Shown: positions 24,582-32,042 of the stretch, one piece after another | Position numbering within the stretch: position 1 is the first letter of the stretch | Layout: each line of letters opens with the position of its first letter | Assembly: GCA_910575555.1 (NCBI GenBank) | Contig: CAJTFX010000002.1 | Coordinates: forward strand, 62,001-126,000 | Length of the DNA stretch: 64,000 nucleotides | Direction: 5' to 3' | DNA from: Lachnospiraceae bacterium | Lineage (GTDB): Bacteria > Bacillota > Clostridia > Lachnospirales > Lachnospiraceae | Notes under the pieces: model-generated | The model's database searches: none | What the model saw: the letters and a program-made list of their open reading frames with translations, nothing else | Told to the model about the DNA's origin: nothing | Program-made: the position numbers and the translations under genes

Positions 24582-24974
24582 ATGATATTGATAACAGGCG
24601 GAGCCTTCCAGGGAAAATTAGAAGCGGCGAAGGCATTATTTTCAGAAAAAAGAAATGGGAAAGAACCTTTGATTATCGAAGGCTCGCAGAATGTTCCGGA
24701 GCAGCTGCAGAAGGCGGATATTATCCATCAGTTTCATCTGTGGATTCACAGTCTGCTGAAGGAAGAAAAAGATCCCTATAGAATGACAGAAGAATTGCTG
24801 AGAGCAAATCCACATGTGATTATTATATGCAATCAAATGGGGTGCGGGATTGTGCCTCTGGACCCCTTCGACCGGAAATACCGTGAGACAGTGGGGCGTA
24901 TCGGATGTTGGCTGGCCCAAGAGGCCCAAGAGGCATATCTTTTGCATTGCGGGATTGCAAGAAGGCTGAAGTGA
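24582..24974 (+). CDS. CobU-like paralogue with degenerate P-loop
   Basis: This 130-residue protein has the CobU/CobP C-terminal signature (CNQMGCGIVPLDPFDRKYRE, then VGRIGCWLAQEA and LHCGIARRLK). However, its N-terminal loop is GGAFQGKLE, where the Ser/Thr after GK is replaced by Leu, and it is about 45 residues shorter than CobU. The start at 24582 follows GAGGAAGAAAG. It may have lost kinase activity and kept a nucleotide- or corrinoid-binding role, or act as a regulatory subunit. It is immediately downstream of cobS. Confidence 0.8.
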   Translation: MILITGGAFQGKLEAAKALFSEKRNGKEPLIIEGSQNVPEQLQKADIIHQFHLWIHSLLKEEKDPYRMTEELLRANPHVIIICNQMGCGIVPLDPFDRKYRETVGRIGCWLAQEAQEAYLLHCGIARRLK

Positions 24975-24987
24975 AAGGCAGACGCAT

Positions 24988-27243
24988 ATGCAGAATATTA
25001 AAAAGTTTGGGGCAGGAATGAAACTAAAGGTTTCCTCTGTCATCCGCCGGTTTCATGAATATCGGAAACGAAACTGGAACGACACTTCCGGGCTGCTGTA
25101 CGGGTGCGCGGTTCTGTTGTTCAGCTTCAGCCTGGGGCTGATGGCAGGCGGTTTTATGTATCCCAGATGGGCAGGCACGCTGCTGGTTTTTTTGGCGGCA
25201 GTTCCTCTTACCATGTTTGTTTTGTGGATATCCGGTAAAATTCTGCCCTGGCTGTTTCGGGGAAATATCCGGGAACGGCTGTGCTGGCTGCTGATTTGGA
25301 TGGTCTGTCTGATGACCATGACAGCGGGCGCGTATACGGCAGGGTTTGCAAAAGCTGCGGTGAGTTCTCTGGCGGTGAGCCTGATTCTTACATTGATGCT
25401 GAAAAGTCTCTGGGCGTTGCTGCATCATAAAGTCAGAAGCAGAAGTATTATAGTTTCTCTGACAGTTTCCGGGATTTTCACAGGAGCATTCTGTCTCCTT
25501 CTGGTTGGAAAAGGGTTTTCAGATTCCTATATTGAAAGATATCTGGACTTTAGTCAGGAGGCGGGAGGAAAGAATGAACCGCTGACAGAGCAGGAGCGGC
25601 AGGAATTCAGACAGGAAATGGAAGAAGGGCCTTACCATGTTCAGACTCTGACCTATGGGACAGAGGGCACAGAAGAACTGGAATCTGAAACTGCAAATAT
25701 CAGCAGGTTTGCGAAGAATAAGGGAATCGGAGGATTTTTTAAGGAAAAGTACCAGGGCTATCCGCTGACGGAAGTTCCGTTGTCCGGAATGGTCTGGTAT
25801 CCTGAGGAAATTTCTTATTGCCCCACGCTGTTTCTGGTTCATGGAAATCACAGTTGGCTGACAGAGTCTTATCTGGGCTATGAGTATCTGGGAAAATATC
25901 TGGCTTCCCATGGCTATACGGTGGTGTCAGTGGATGAAAATGCCTGTAATTCCCTTTCCGGAGAAAATGACGGCAGGGCCGTGCTTCTGTTGGAGAATAT
26001 CAGACAGGTGGAAATCTATAATCAGCAGGAAGGCGGCCCATTGTATCATAAGATAGATGCTGGCAGGCTGGCATTGGCCGGACATTCCAGAGGAGGCGAG
26101 GCCGTTGCACTGGCATATCTGTTTAATGAATTGAATTATTACCCGGATAACGGAAACCGGAGATTTCAGTATCATTTTTCCATTCAGTCTTTGATTGCCA
26201 TTGCGCCCACCTGCGGCCAGTATCATCCTTCCGGCAGGGATGTGGAATTAAAGGATGTGAATTACCTGCTGCTTCACGGCGCCAATGATCAGGATGTCAG
26301 TACTTTTATGGGGATGGAGCAATATGAAAATATTACGTTTACCGGCGCAAAAGACTGTATCAAGACCTCTTTGTATCTGGCCGGGGCGAATCACGGGCAG
26401 TTTAACTCCCTCTGGGGCGCTTACGATATGATGGAGCCGCTGAACCGTATGCTGAATGTGGGAAATTTTCTGGATCAGCATAAACAGCAGCAGATTGCAA
26501 AAATATGGATCAAATCTTTTCTGGATCAGACGTTAAGACAGGAGGAAGGAAACGATTCAGAAATTTCTGAATCAGCGGAACCGGGGATTTCCCGGGAGCT
26601 GCTCACCAACTGGAGCCGGTACAGGGAGCTTTTGCCGGAAACCTTATATGTCCAGTCTTACGAAACTTCGGATTTGGCAATGCTGTGTGATTTTGAGGAG
26701 GATGCCAGGATTGACACAGGAACAGCAGAGGGAGTCAGAATAAAAGCGGAGCATGTGGACAGCTGGCGGGAAGAGCAGATGTGTTTTTCCAACGAAGTAT
26801 CCAGGGGGAATTATGCGGCGGTGCTGAAATGGAGCGCCAAAGAAGAGAACCCGGCGGAGCTTTGTATTTCTCTGAGGGAACCTGTACAAGACGGGAATAC
26901 GCTGCAGTTTGATTTGATGGATTTGCGGGAAGATTTTTCGGAAAAGGAGGCGGAGCTTTTGGAGGTGGAGATCCGGGTGAAGGACAGAACCGGGGCGGAA
27001 GCATGTTTGTCCGGCAGGGATTATGCGCCGGTATATCCGCCCTTTCTGGTGCGGCTGAATAAACTGCAGTATTTGTGGAATACCGTGGAATATAAGCATC
27101 AGTTTCAGACGGTATCTGTGCCTCTGGCAGATTTTCAGGGCGTGGATTCTGAAGAAATCTGCCAGATCCGCCTGTGCTTTCCCGGGAAGGAAGGGAAAAT
27201 CGCCGTTGATAATCTGGGAATCCGAAGAACGTCAGGTTTGTAA
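24988..27243 (+). CDS. Membrane-anchored alpha/beta hydrolase, 751 residues
   Basis: The N-terminal third (about residues 30-175) has roughly five membrane segments. A soluble alpha/beta-hydrolase domain follows (about 215-515), with the nucleophile elbow GHSRGGE (Ser367), an upstream LFLVHGNHSW oxyanion segment, and a likely catalytic His in LAGANHGQFNSL. The C-terminal 190 residues look like a beta-sandwich, with alternating strands such as NTLQFDLMDL and a final KIAVDNLGI. I cannot name the substrate. It starts 14 nt after the CobU-like gene, so it probably shares that transcript, but nothing links it chemically to cobalamin. Confidence 0.75.
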   Translation: MQNIKKFGAGMKLKVSSVIRRFHEYRKRNWNDTSGLLYGCAVLLFSFSLGLMAGGFMYPRWAGTLLVFLAAVPLTMFVLWISGKILPWLFRGNIRERLCWLLIWMVCLMTMTAGAYTAGFAKAAVSSLAVSLILTLMLKSLWALLHHKVRSRSIIVSLTVSGIFTGAFCLLLVGKGFSDSYIERYLDFSQEAGGKNEPLTEQERQEFRQEMEEGPYHVQTLTYGTEGTEELESETANISRFAKNKGIGGFFKEKYQGYPLTEVPLSGMVWYPEEISYCPTLFLVHGNHSWLTESYLGYEYLGKYLASHGYTVVSVDENACNSLSGENDGRAVLLLENIRQVEIYNQQEGGPLYHKIDAGRLALAGHSRGGEAVALAYLFNELNYYPDNGNRRFQYHFSIQSLIAIAPTCGQYHPSGRDVELKDVNYLLLHGANDQDVSTFMGMEQYENITFTGAKDCIKTSLYLAGANHGQFNSLWGAYDMMEPLNRMLNVGNFLDQHKQQQIAKIWIKSFLDQTLRQEEGNDSEISESAEPGISRELLTNWSRYRELLPETLYVQSYETSDLAMLCDFEEDARIDTGTAEGVRIKAEHVDSWREEQMCFSNEVSRGNYAAVLKWSAKEENPAELCISLREPVQDGNTLQFDLMDLREDFSEKEAELLEVEIRVKDRTGAEACLSGRDYAPVYPPFLVRLNKLQYLWNTVEYKHQFQTVSVPLADFQGVDSEEICQIRLCFPGKEGKIAVDNLGIRRTSGL

Positions 27244-27325
27244 GCTGCAATCCGGCGGTTTCAGCTGAATCTGTACATAATAACGCTGCCTGGTTTGTGT
27301 GGGGAAGGGCAGCCCGGCAGCTTTG

Positions 27326-27353
27326 GCAGATTTACAATTATAAAATCTGCTTT
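27326..27353 (+). terminator. Weak hairpin terminator after the hydrolase gene
   Basis: GCAGATTT and AAATCTGC form an 8-bp stem around an A/T-rich loop and are followed by TTTATC. A GC-rich hairpin (GCTGCC...GGGCAGC) lies just upstream. It probably ends the cbiA-to-hydrolase transcript before the next promoter. Confidence 0.45.
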
Positions 27354-27416
27354 ATCGGAATTTACACATTTTTAAGATTTTTTATTACAAAATTTTATTT
27401 TTTTCTACCCGAAGTC

Positions 27417-27425
27417 TGGTATAAT
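27417..27425 (+). promoter_or_regulatory. Extended -10 promoter of the alarmone synthetase gene
   Basis: TGGTATAAT is an extended -10 element 28 nt before the start codon. It lies in an A/T-rich region with no clear -35 hexamer. It indicates separate transcription of the synthetase and cbiB genes. Confidence 0.55.
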
Positions 27426-27452
27426 CTACCATAAGGAGGAACAGGAAAAACT

Positions 27453-28082
27453 ATGACGAACGAGGAATATTATGCGTTCATCCAGCCTTATGCAGATGCC
27501 AGTGAGGTATTGCTTGCCCGGCTGAACGTATTGAAACATAACCTGTACAGTGAGTCTTTCGGCCAGCCTGTCCATAATATTCAGCACAGAATTAAGGAAA
27601 AGGAAAGCATGGAAGAAAAACTGGCAGGGAAAGGGAAAGAACCTACTGTGATGAATGCAAAGGATTATTTGCAGGATATTGCCGGAGTGAGGGTCATCTG
27701 TTATTTTGTGGGGGATATTTATAACCTGGCAGATGCGCTGAAACGGCAGGCAGATTTAATTGTAATCCGGGAATGCGATTATATTACCAGGCCCAAGGCC
27801 AACGGCTACCGAAGTTACCATATTATTGTGGGAATTCCTGTGTACTGTCTGGACGGAATGGAATATTTTCCGGTGGAGGTTCAGTTCCGTACCATGTCTA
27901 TGGATTTCTGGGCCAGTATGGAGCACCGCATTCTCTACAAAATGGAACGGGATGACAGAGAGAAACTGGCAGCGGAATTAAAAGAATATGCGGAAAATCT
28001 GGTGCAGATTGAAAGCAGATTCGAACAGTACAGCGACGGGCACAATATTTGGAAGGAGACTGCTGCTAATGATGGAACATAG
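27453..28082 (+). CDS. Small alarmone synthetase, RelA/SpoT-type GTP pyrophosphokinase
   Basis: This 209-residue single-domain synthetase (RelQ/YwaC class) should make (p)ppGpp from ATP and GDP/GTP. Motifs: VMNAKDYLQDIAGVRVICYFV, the metal-binding core; RPKANGYRSYHI, the substrate loop with the GYRS signature; and VEVQFRTMSMDFWASMEH with the catalytic Glu. There are no HD hydrolase, TGS or ACT domains. The ribosome binding site is AAGGAGGA. Its 3' end overlaps the cbiB start by 14 nt, an unusual partner for a stringent-response gene. Confidence 0.92.
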   Translation: MTNEEYYAFIQPYADASEVLLARLNVLKHNLYSESFGQPVHNIQHRIKEKESMEEKLAGKGKEPTVMNAKDYLQDIAGVRVICYFVGDIYNLADALKRQADLIVIRECDYITRPKANGYRSYHIIVGIPVYCLDGMEYFPVEVQFRTMSMDFWASMEHRILYKMERDDREKLAAELKEYAENLVQIESRFEQYSDGHNIWKETAANDGT

Positions 28083-29046
28083 GATATTTTACTCTGGAAT
28101 TGCGCTGATTTTGGGCGTTCTTTGGGATTTTGCCGTTGGAGACCCCCAAAGATGGTATCATCCGGTGATAGCAATCGGCCGTTTGATTTCCAGAATGGAG
28201 AAGGTTCTTCGGAGGCTTTTTCCAGAGACTAAGACCGGAGAGAGGGTGGCGGGAACGCTTTTGGCGGTTTCGGTGGCAGGATGCTCTGCGGTGGTTCCGG
28301 CGGCAGTTTTGTTTGTGTGTTACCGTATCCATCCCCTGCTCGGAATTTTACTGGAAAGCTTAATGTGCGGAATGCTTCTGGCGGCAAAATCTTTGAAAAA
28401 AGAGAGCATGAAAGTGGCAGAAGCCCTGGAAACGGAAGGGCTGGAGGCCGGAAGGAAAGCAGTTTCCATGATTGTGGGAAGGGATACCGCGCAGCTTGAC
28501 GAGACAGGAGTTGTAAAGGCGGCAGTGGAAACGGTGGCGGAGAATACTTCAGACGGAATTGTTGCGCCTATGTGCTTTATGGCGCTGTTGGGCGGGGCAG
28601 GAGGCTTTTTTTACAAAGCCATTAATACCATGGATTCCATGGTAGGGTACAAAAATGAAACCTACCGGTATTTCGGAACGGCGGCGGCCCGCCTGGATGA
28701 TATTGTGAATTTTATTCCGGCCAGGCTCAGCGCATGTTTGATGATATGCGGCAGCCTGCTCTGCGGCCTGGATGCCAGAGGAGCATGGAGAATTTATAAG
28801 AGGGATCGTTACTGTCATGCAAGTCCCAATTCCGCCCAGACGGAAGCGGTAATGGCCGGAGCTTTGCAGATACAGCTTGCAGGGGACGCCTGGTATTTCG
28901 GAGTGAAGCATGAAAAGCCTTTTATCGGAGACCCGATCCGTCCGGCAGAACTCAAAGATATCGAAAGAAGCGGACAGCTGATGTATGCCACCGCCGTTTT
29001 GTCCGCCGTTTTGCTGACAGGGATAAAAATTCTTCTGTGTATTTAG
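28069..29046 (+). CDS. cbiB: Adenosylcobinamide-phosphate synthase CbiB
   Basis: CbiB attaches the aminopropanol arm to adenosylcobyric acid in the membrane. The 325-residue protein has the N-terminal signature GDPQRWYHPVIAIGRLI, the conserved VAENTSDGIVAPM, and AINTMDSMVGYKNETYRYFG, with about five membrane segments. The start at 28069 (tandem ATGs 28069 and 28072) has GGAAGGAG 10 nt upstream and lies inside the end of the alarmone synthetase gene. A longer frame to 27988 is not supported by any ribosome binding site. Confidence 0.94.
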   Translation: MMEHRIFYSGIALILGVLWDFAVGDPQRWYHPVIAIGRLISRMEKVLRRLFPETKTGERVAGTLLAVSVAGCSAVVPAAVLFVCYRIHPLLGILLESLMCGMLLAAKSLKKESMKVAEALETEGLEAGRKAVSMIVGRDTAQLDETGVVKAAVETVAENTSDGIVAPMCFMALLGGAGGFFYKAINTMDSMVGYKNETYRYFGTAAARLDDIVNFIPARLSACLMICGSLLCGLDARGAWRIYKRDRYCHASPNSAQTEAVMAGALQIQLAGDAWYFGVKHEKPFIGDPIRPAELKDIERSGQLMYATAVLSAVLLTGIKILLCI

Positions 29047-29054
29047 AAATCAAG

Positions 29055-29083
29055 TTGATTTCAGCAGGACGATATAGTATAAT
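29055..29083 (+). promoter_or_regulatory. Promoter of the HD-GYP response regulator gene
   Basis: -35 TTGATT (29055-29060) and a perfect -10 TATAAT (29078-29083) are separated by 17 nt. They lie 70 nt before the start codon and just after cbiB. Confidence 0.75.
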
Positions 29084-29152
29084 ATGCCCTGAGACACTGT
29101 ACAAAAAGTACAGATTTATAACTTTTTAAAGAAATTCTGCAAAGGAGAAGTC

Positions 29153-30247
29153 ATGGAAAGGAATACTTTATTAATCGTTGACGACGTTGACATAAATCGC
29201 GAGATGCTGAAGTTTATCTTTGAAGAGCAGTTCGAGATTTTGGAAGCCGAAGATGGTGATATGGCCATTCAGATCATCGAGGAAAAGAATGAGCAGCTTG
29301 CGTTGATGTTTCTGGATGTTATCATGCCCGGCAAATCCGGACTGGATGTGCTGGAATATATGGTTGAGAAGGAATATATGGAATACATACCGGTAATTAT
29401 TATTACCGGAGACGCTTCTGTGGACACAGAGCTGAAAGCATATGAATACGGCGCTTCCGATATTGTATATAAGCCTTTTACTCCCAAGGTGGTAATGCGG
29501 CGCGCAATGAATATTATTGAATTGTTCTCCCACAGAATAGATATTGAAAAGAAATTAGAGAAACGGACCAGACAGCTGAGGGAGAGCAGGGAGAAGCTTA
29601 AGAGAAACAATGAGTTTCTGATTAATGCTTTAAGCTCCGTGGTGGAATTCAGAAGCCTGGAGTCCGGAGAGCATATCCAGCGTGTGAAATACTATACCGG
29701 CGTACTTTTGAAGTATCTGGTGCAGCATTATCCGGAATATGGCCTGACAGATGAAGATGTGGAATTGATCGTCAATGCTTCCGCCCTGCATGATCTGGGC
29801 AAGATTGCCATTCCTGACAGCATTTTGTTAAAGCCCGGCAGGCTGACCAATGATGAATTCGAGGAAATCAAAAAGCACACGATTTACGGATGTGAGCTGC
29901 TGGAGAATTTTAAGCAGGAGGAAAATGATTTCTACCGCTATTGCTATGAGATTTGCCGTTATCACCATGAACGGTACGACGGAAAGGGATATCCTGACAA
30001 GCTTTTGGGAGATGAGATTCCCATCTGGGCCCAGGTGGTGTCTGTTGCGGATGTCTACGACGCTTTGGTCAGCAAGCGTGTCTATAAGGCGCCTTATGCA
30101 GTGACAGAAGCGGCGCGGATGATTGCTGACGGCGAGTGCGGGACTTTTTCCCCGCAGATTCTGGACTGCTTCGGACTGGCCAAGGAAGAATTTTTCCATG
30201 CAACAGAGACGAAGCTGTCTTTTGCAGATGTAGAAAGTGTGAATTAG
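29153..30247 (+). CDS. Response regulator with HD-GYP phosphodiesterase domain
   Basis: This 364-residue cytosolic regulator has a receiver domain at residues 1-125, with phospho-acceptor Asp55 (FLDVIMPGKSG) and acidic pair DD near residue 10. A coiled linker (about 126-155, KKLEKRTRQLRESREKLKRN) leads to the HD-GYP domain (about 156-350). That domain shows NASALHDLGKIAIPD, HTIYG, HHERYDGKGYPDKL and VVSVADVYDALVS. Such proteins usually hydrolyse cyclic di-GMP. No partner sensor kinase gene is adjacent. AAAGGAG precedes the ATG. Confidence 0.93.
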   Translation: MERNTLLIVDDVDINREMLKFIFEEQFEILEAEDGDMAIQIIEEKNEQLALMFLDVIMPGKSGLDVLEYMVEKEYMEYIPVIIITGDASVDTELKAYEYGASDIVYKPFTPKVVMRRAMNIIELFSHRIDIEKKLEKRTRQLRESREKLKRNNEFLINALSSVVEFRSLESGEHIQRVKYYTGVLLKYLVQHYPEYGLTDEDVELIVNASALHDLGKIAIPDSILLKPGRLTNDEFEEIKKHTIYGCELLENFKQEENDFYRYCYEICRYHHERYDGKGYPDKLLGDEIPIWAQVVSVADVYDALVSKRVYKAPYAVTEAARMIADGECGTFSPQILDCFGLAKEEFFHATETKLSFADVESVN

Positions 30248-30294
30248 TAATCAGAACGTGTCCGGAGCCTGCCTGGGGTATGCTTCGGAATAAG

Positions 30295-30329
30295 AACCTT
30301 CGGGAATAGAGCTGTTTCCGGGGGTTTTT
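30295..30329 (+). terminator. Terminator after the HD-GYP gene
   Basis: AACCTTCGGGAA pairs over 12 bp (with G-T wobbles) with TTTCCGGGGGTT, and the stem runs into TTTTT. It lies about 50 nt after the stop codon. Confidence 0.7.
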
Positions 30330-30336
30330 GCGTATA

Positions 30337-30417
30337 TATTACTCCGGCGGTTAAATATTACAGTATCTTACTTGCCCAAACCTCCATTTACTGCGATATT
30401 TAACCGTCGGAGTAATA
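30337..30417. repeat. Large inverted repeat, 22-bp arms
   Basis: TATTACTCCGGCGGTTAAATAT (arm 30337-30358) and its near-perfect complement (30396-30417, one mismatch) enclose 37 nt. The inner part can extend pairing through CAGTA/TACTG. There is no T-run, and a terminator is already present just upstream, so this is something else: a protein-binding palindrome, a repeat-family member or a folded RNA. Confidence 0.8.
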
Positions 30418-30433
30418 GTTTGCGGCGCACAAC

Positions 30434-30462
30434 TTGCCAAATCCCTGAATATATCATATAAT
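30434..30462 (+). promoter_or_regulatory. Promoter of murE
   Basis: -35 TTGCCA (30434-30439) and a perfect -10 TATAAT (30457-30462) are separated by 17 nt. The 5' leader before the murE start would be about 85 nt. The large inverted repeat lies directly upstream. Confidence 0.75.
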
Positions 30463-30553
30463 AAAGCGAGTATGCTTTTAGAGCGTGTTTGGGAATTGCG
30501 CCGTATTTTTGGCAGAAAGCATGTTTCAACACACTCTGGAAAAGAGGTTTTAT

Positions 30554-32035
30554 ATGGAAAAATTAGATAGATTACTGGAACGTCTGGAATATACCCTGGT
30601 GCAGGGAACGTCTGATCTGGAAATCACAGAGGTGGTATACGATTCCCGAAAGGTGACAAAAGGCTGCCTGTTTGTATGCATCAAAGGTGCGGTAAGCGAC
30701 GGCCATGCTTATGCAAAGGAAGCGGCAGAGAAAGGGGCGGCGGCCCTTCTGGTACAGGAAGCGGTGGAAGCGGCGGAATCTGCTGCGGTGATAAAAGTGG
30801 AGGATACCAGATACGGGCTTGCGCTGGTGTCAGCGGCCTGGTTTCATTATCCGGCAGAGAAACTGAAAGTCATCGGCATTACCGGAACCAAAGGGAAAAC
30901 CACCACTACTTATATGGCAAAATCCATTCTGGAGCAGGCAGGCTACCGGGTGGGATTAATCGGCACCATTGAAGCGGTGATTGGGGAGCAGGCAATTCCG
31001 GCAAAGAATACCACGCCGGAGTCTTATATCGTGCAGGAGTATTTTCATCAGATGGTGGAACAGGGCTGCCAGTGTGTGGTGATGGAGGTGTCCTCCCAGG
31101 GACTGATGATGCACCGGACAGCAGGAATTCTGTTTGACATGGGAATTTTTACCAACATTGAGCCGGATCACATCGGCCCCAATGAACATGCCTCCTTTGA
31201 AGAATACCTGGCATGTAAGGGAATGCTGTTTCGCCAGTGCAGAACAGGAATTGTCAATCGGGACGATGCCCACTGGAAGCAGGTGACAGAGGGCCATACC
31301 TGTGAGCTGGAAACTTTTGGATTTTCGCCGGAGGCGGATCTCAGGGCAGAGGATGTACGCCTGGTGAAGCGGCCAGGGTATCTGGGCGTGGCTTATCAGG
31401 CAAAGGGCCTTGTGGATATGGAAGTGGAAATTGATGTGCCGGGGCGGTTCAGTGTTTATAATTCCCTGACGGCCATTGCCATCTGCCGCCATTTTAAGGT
31501 GACAGAGGAGAATATGAAGCATGCCCTGCAGGCAGCCCGGGTGAAAGGAAGAATTGAGATGATCCCGGTATCCGATGAATTTACGCTGATGATTGATTAT
31601 GCCCACAATGCCATGAGTCTGGAGAGTCTGCTTGGAACCTTAAGAGAATATCAGCCGAAACGTCTGGTGTGTCTGTTCGGCTGCGGCGGAAACCGCTCCA
31701 GGCTGCGCCGCTATGAGATGGGAGAAGTATCGGGCAGATTGGCGGATTTGACAATTATAACTTCCGACAACCCCAGATTTGAGGAACCGCAGGATATTAT
31801 AGATGATATTAAAACAGGAATTAATAAAACTAATGGAACATATGTGGAAATTTGCGACCGCAGGGAGGCCATTCGGTATGCCATAGCAAAGGGCGAGCCG
31901 GGAGACGTTATTGTACTTGCGGGAAAAGGCCATGAGGATTATCAGGAAATCAAAGGCCAAAAGTACCCGATGGATGAACGTGTGCTGATTCAGGAAGTGT
32001 TAGAGGAACTGGCGCAGGAAAAAGAAAACAGGTGA
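30554..32035 (+). CDS. murE: UDP-MurNAc-tripeptide synthetase MurE
   Basis: This 493-residue cytosolic ligase adds the third residue to the peptidoglycan stem peptide. Domain 1 has VVYDSRKVTKGCLFVCIKGA. The central ATP-binding motif is GITGTKGKTTTTYMAKSI. The C-terminal domain has SDNPRFEEP, and DNPR is the motif of meso-diaminopimelate-specific enzymes. ATG 30554 was chosen for AGAGG upstream and the family N-terminus; the frame open to 30485 is leader. murE heads the priA-def-fmt housekeeping run, and priA begins 7 nt after its stop. Confidence 0.95.
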   Translation: MEKLDRLLERLEYTLVQGTSDLEITEVVYDSRKVTKGCLFVCIKGAVSDGHAYAKEAAEKGAAALLVQEAVEAAESAAVIKVEDTRYGLALVSAAWFHYPAEKLKVIGITGTKGKTTTTYMAKSILEQAGYRVGLIGTIEAVIGEQAIPAKNTTPESYIVQEYFHQMVEQGCQCVVMEVSSQGLMMHRTAGILFDMGIFTNIEPDHIGPNEHASFEEYLACKGMLFRQCRTGIVNRDDAHWKQVTEGHTCELETFGFSPEADLRAEDVRLVKRPGYLGVAYQAKGLVDMEVEIDVPGRFSVYNSLTAIAICRHFKVTEENMKHALQAARVKGRIEMIPVSDEFTLMIDYAHNAMSLESLLGTLREYQPKRLVCLFGCGGNRSRLRRYEMGEVSGRLADLTIITSDNPRFEEPQDIIDDIKTGINKTNGTYVEICDRREAIRYAIAKGEPGDVIVLAGKGHEDYQEIKGQKYPMDERVLIQEVLEELAQEKENR

Positions 32036-32042
32036 TGCAGCG

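Noticed and set aside
27990-28068. Longer CbiB start at 27988
   Set aside because: The added residues come from the overlapping alarmone synthetase gene in another frame and lack a ribosome binding site; 28069 matches the family N-terminus.
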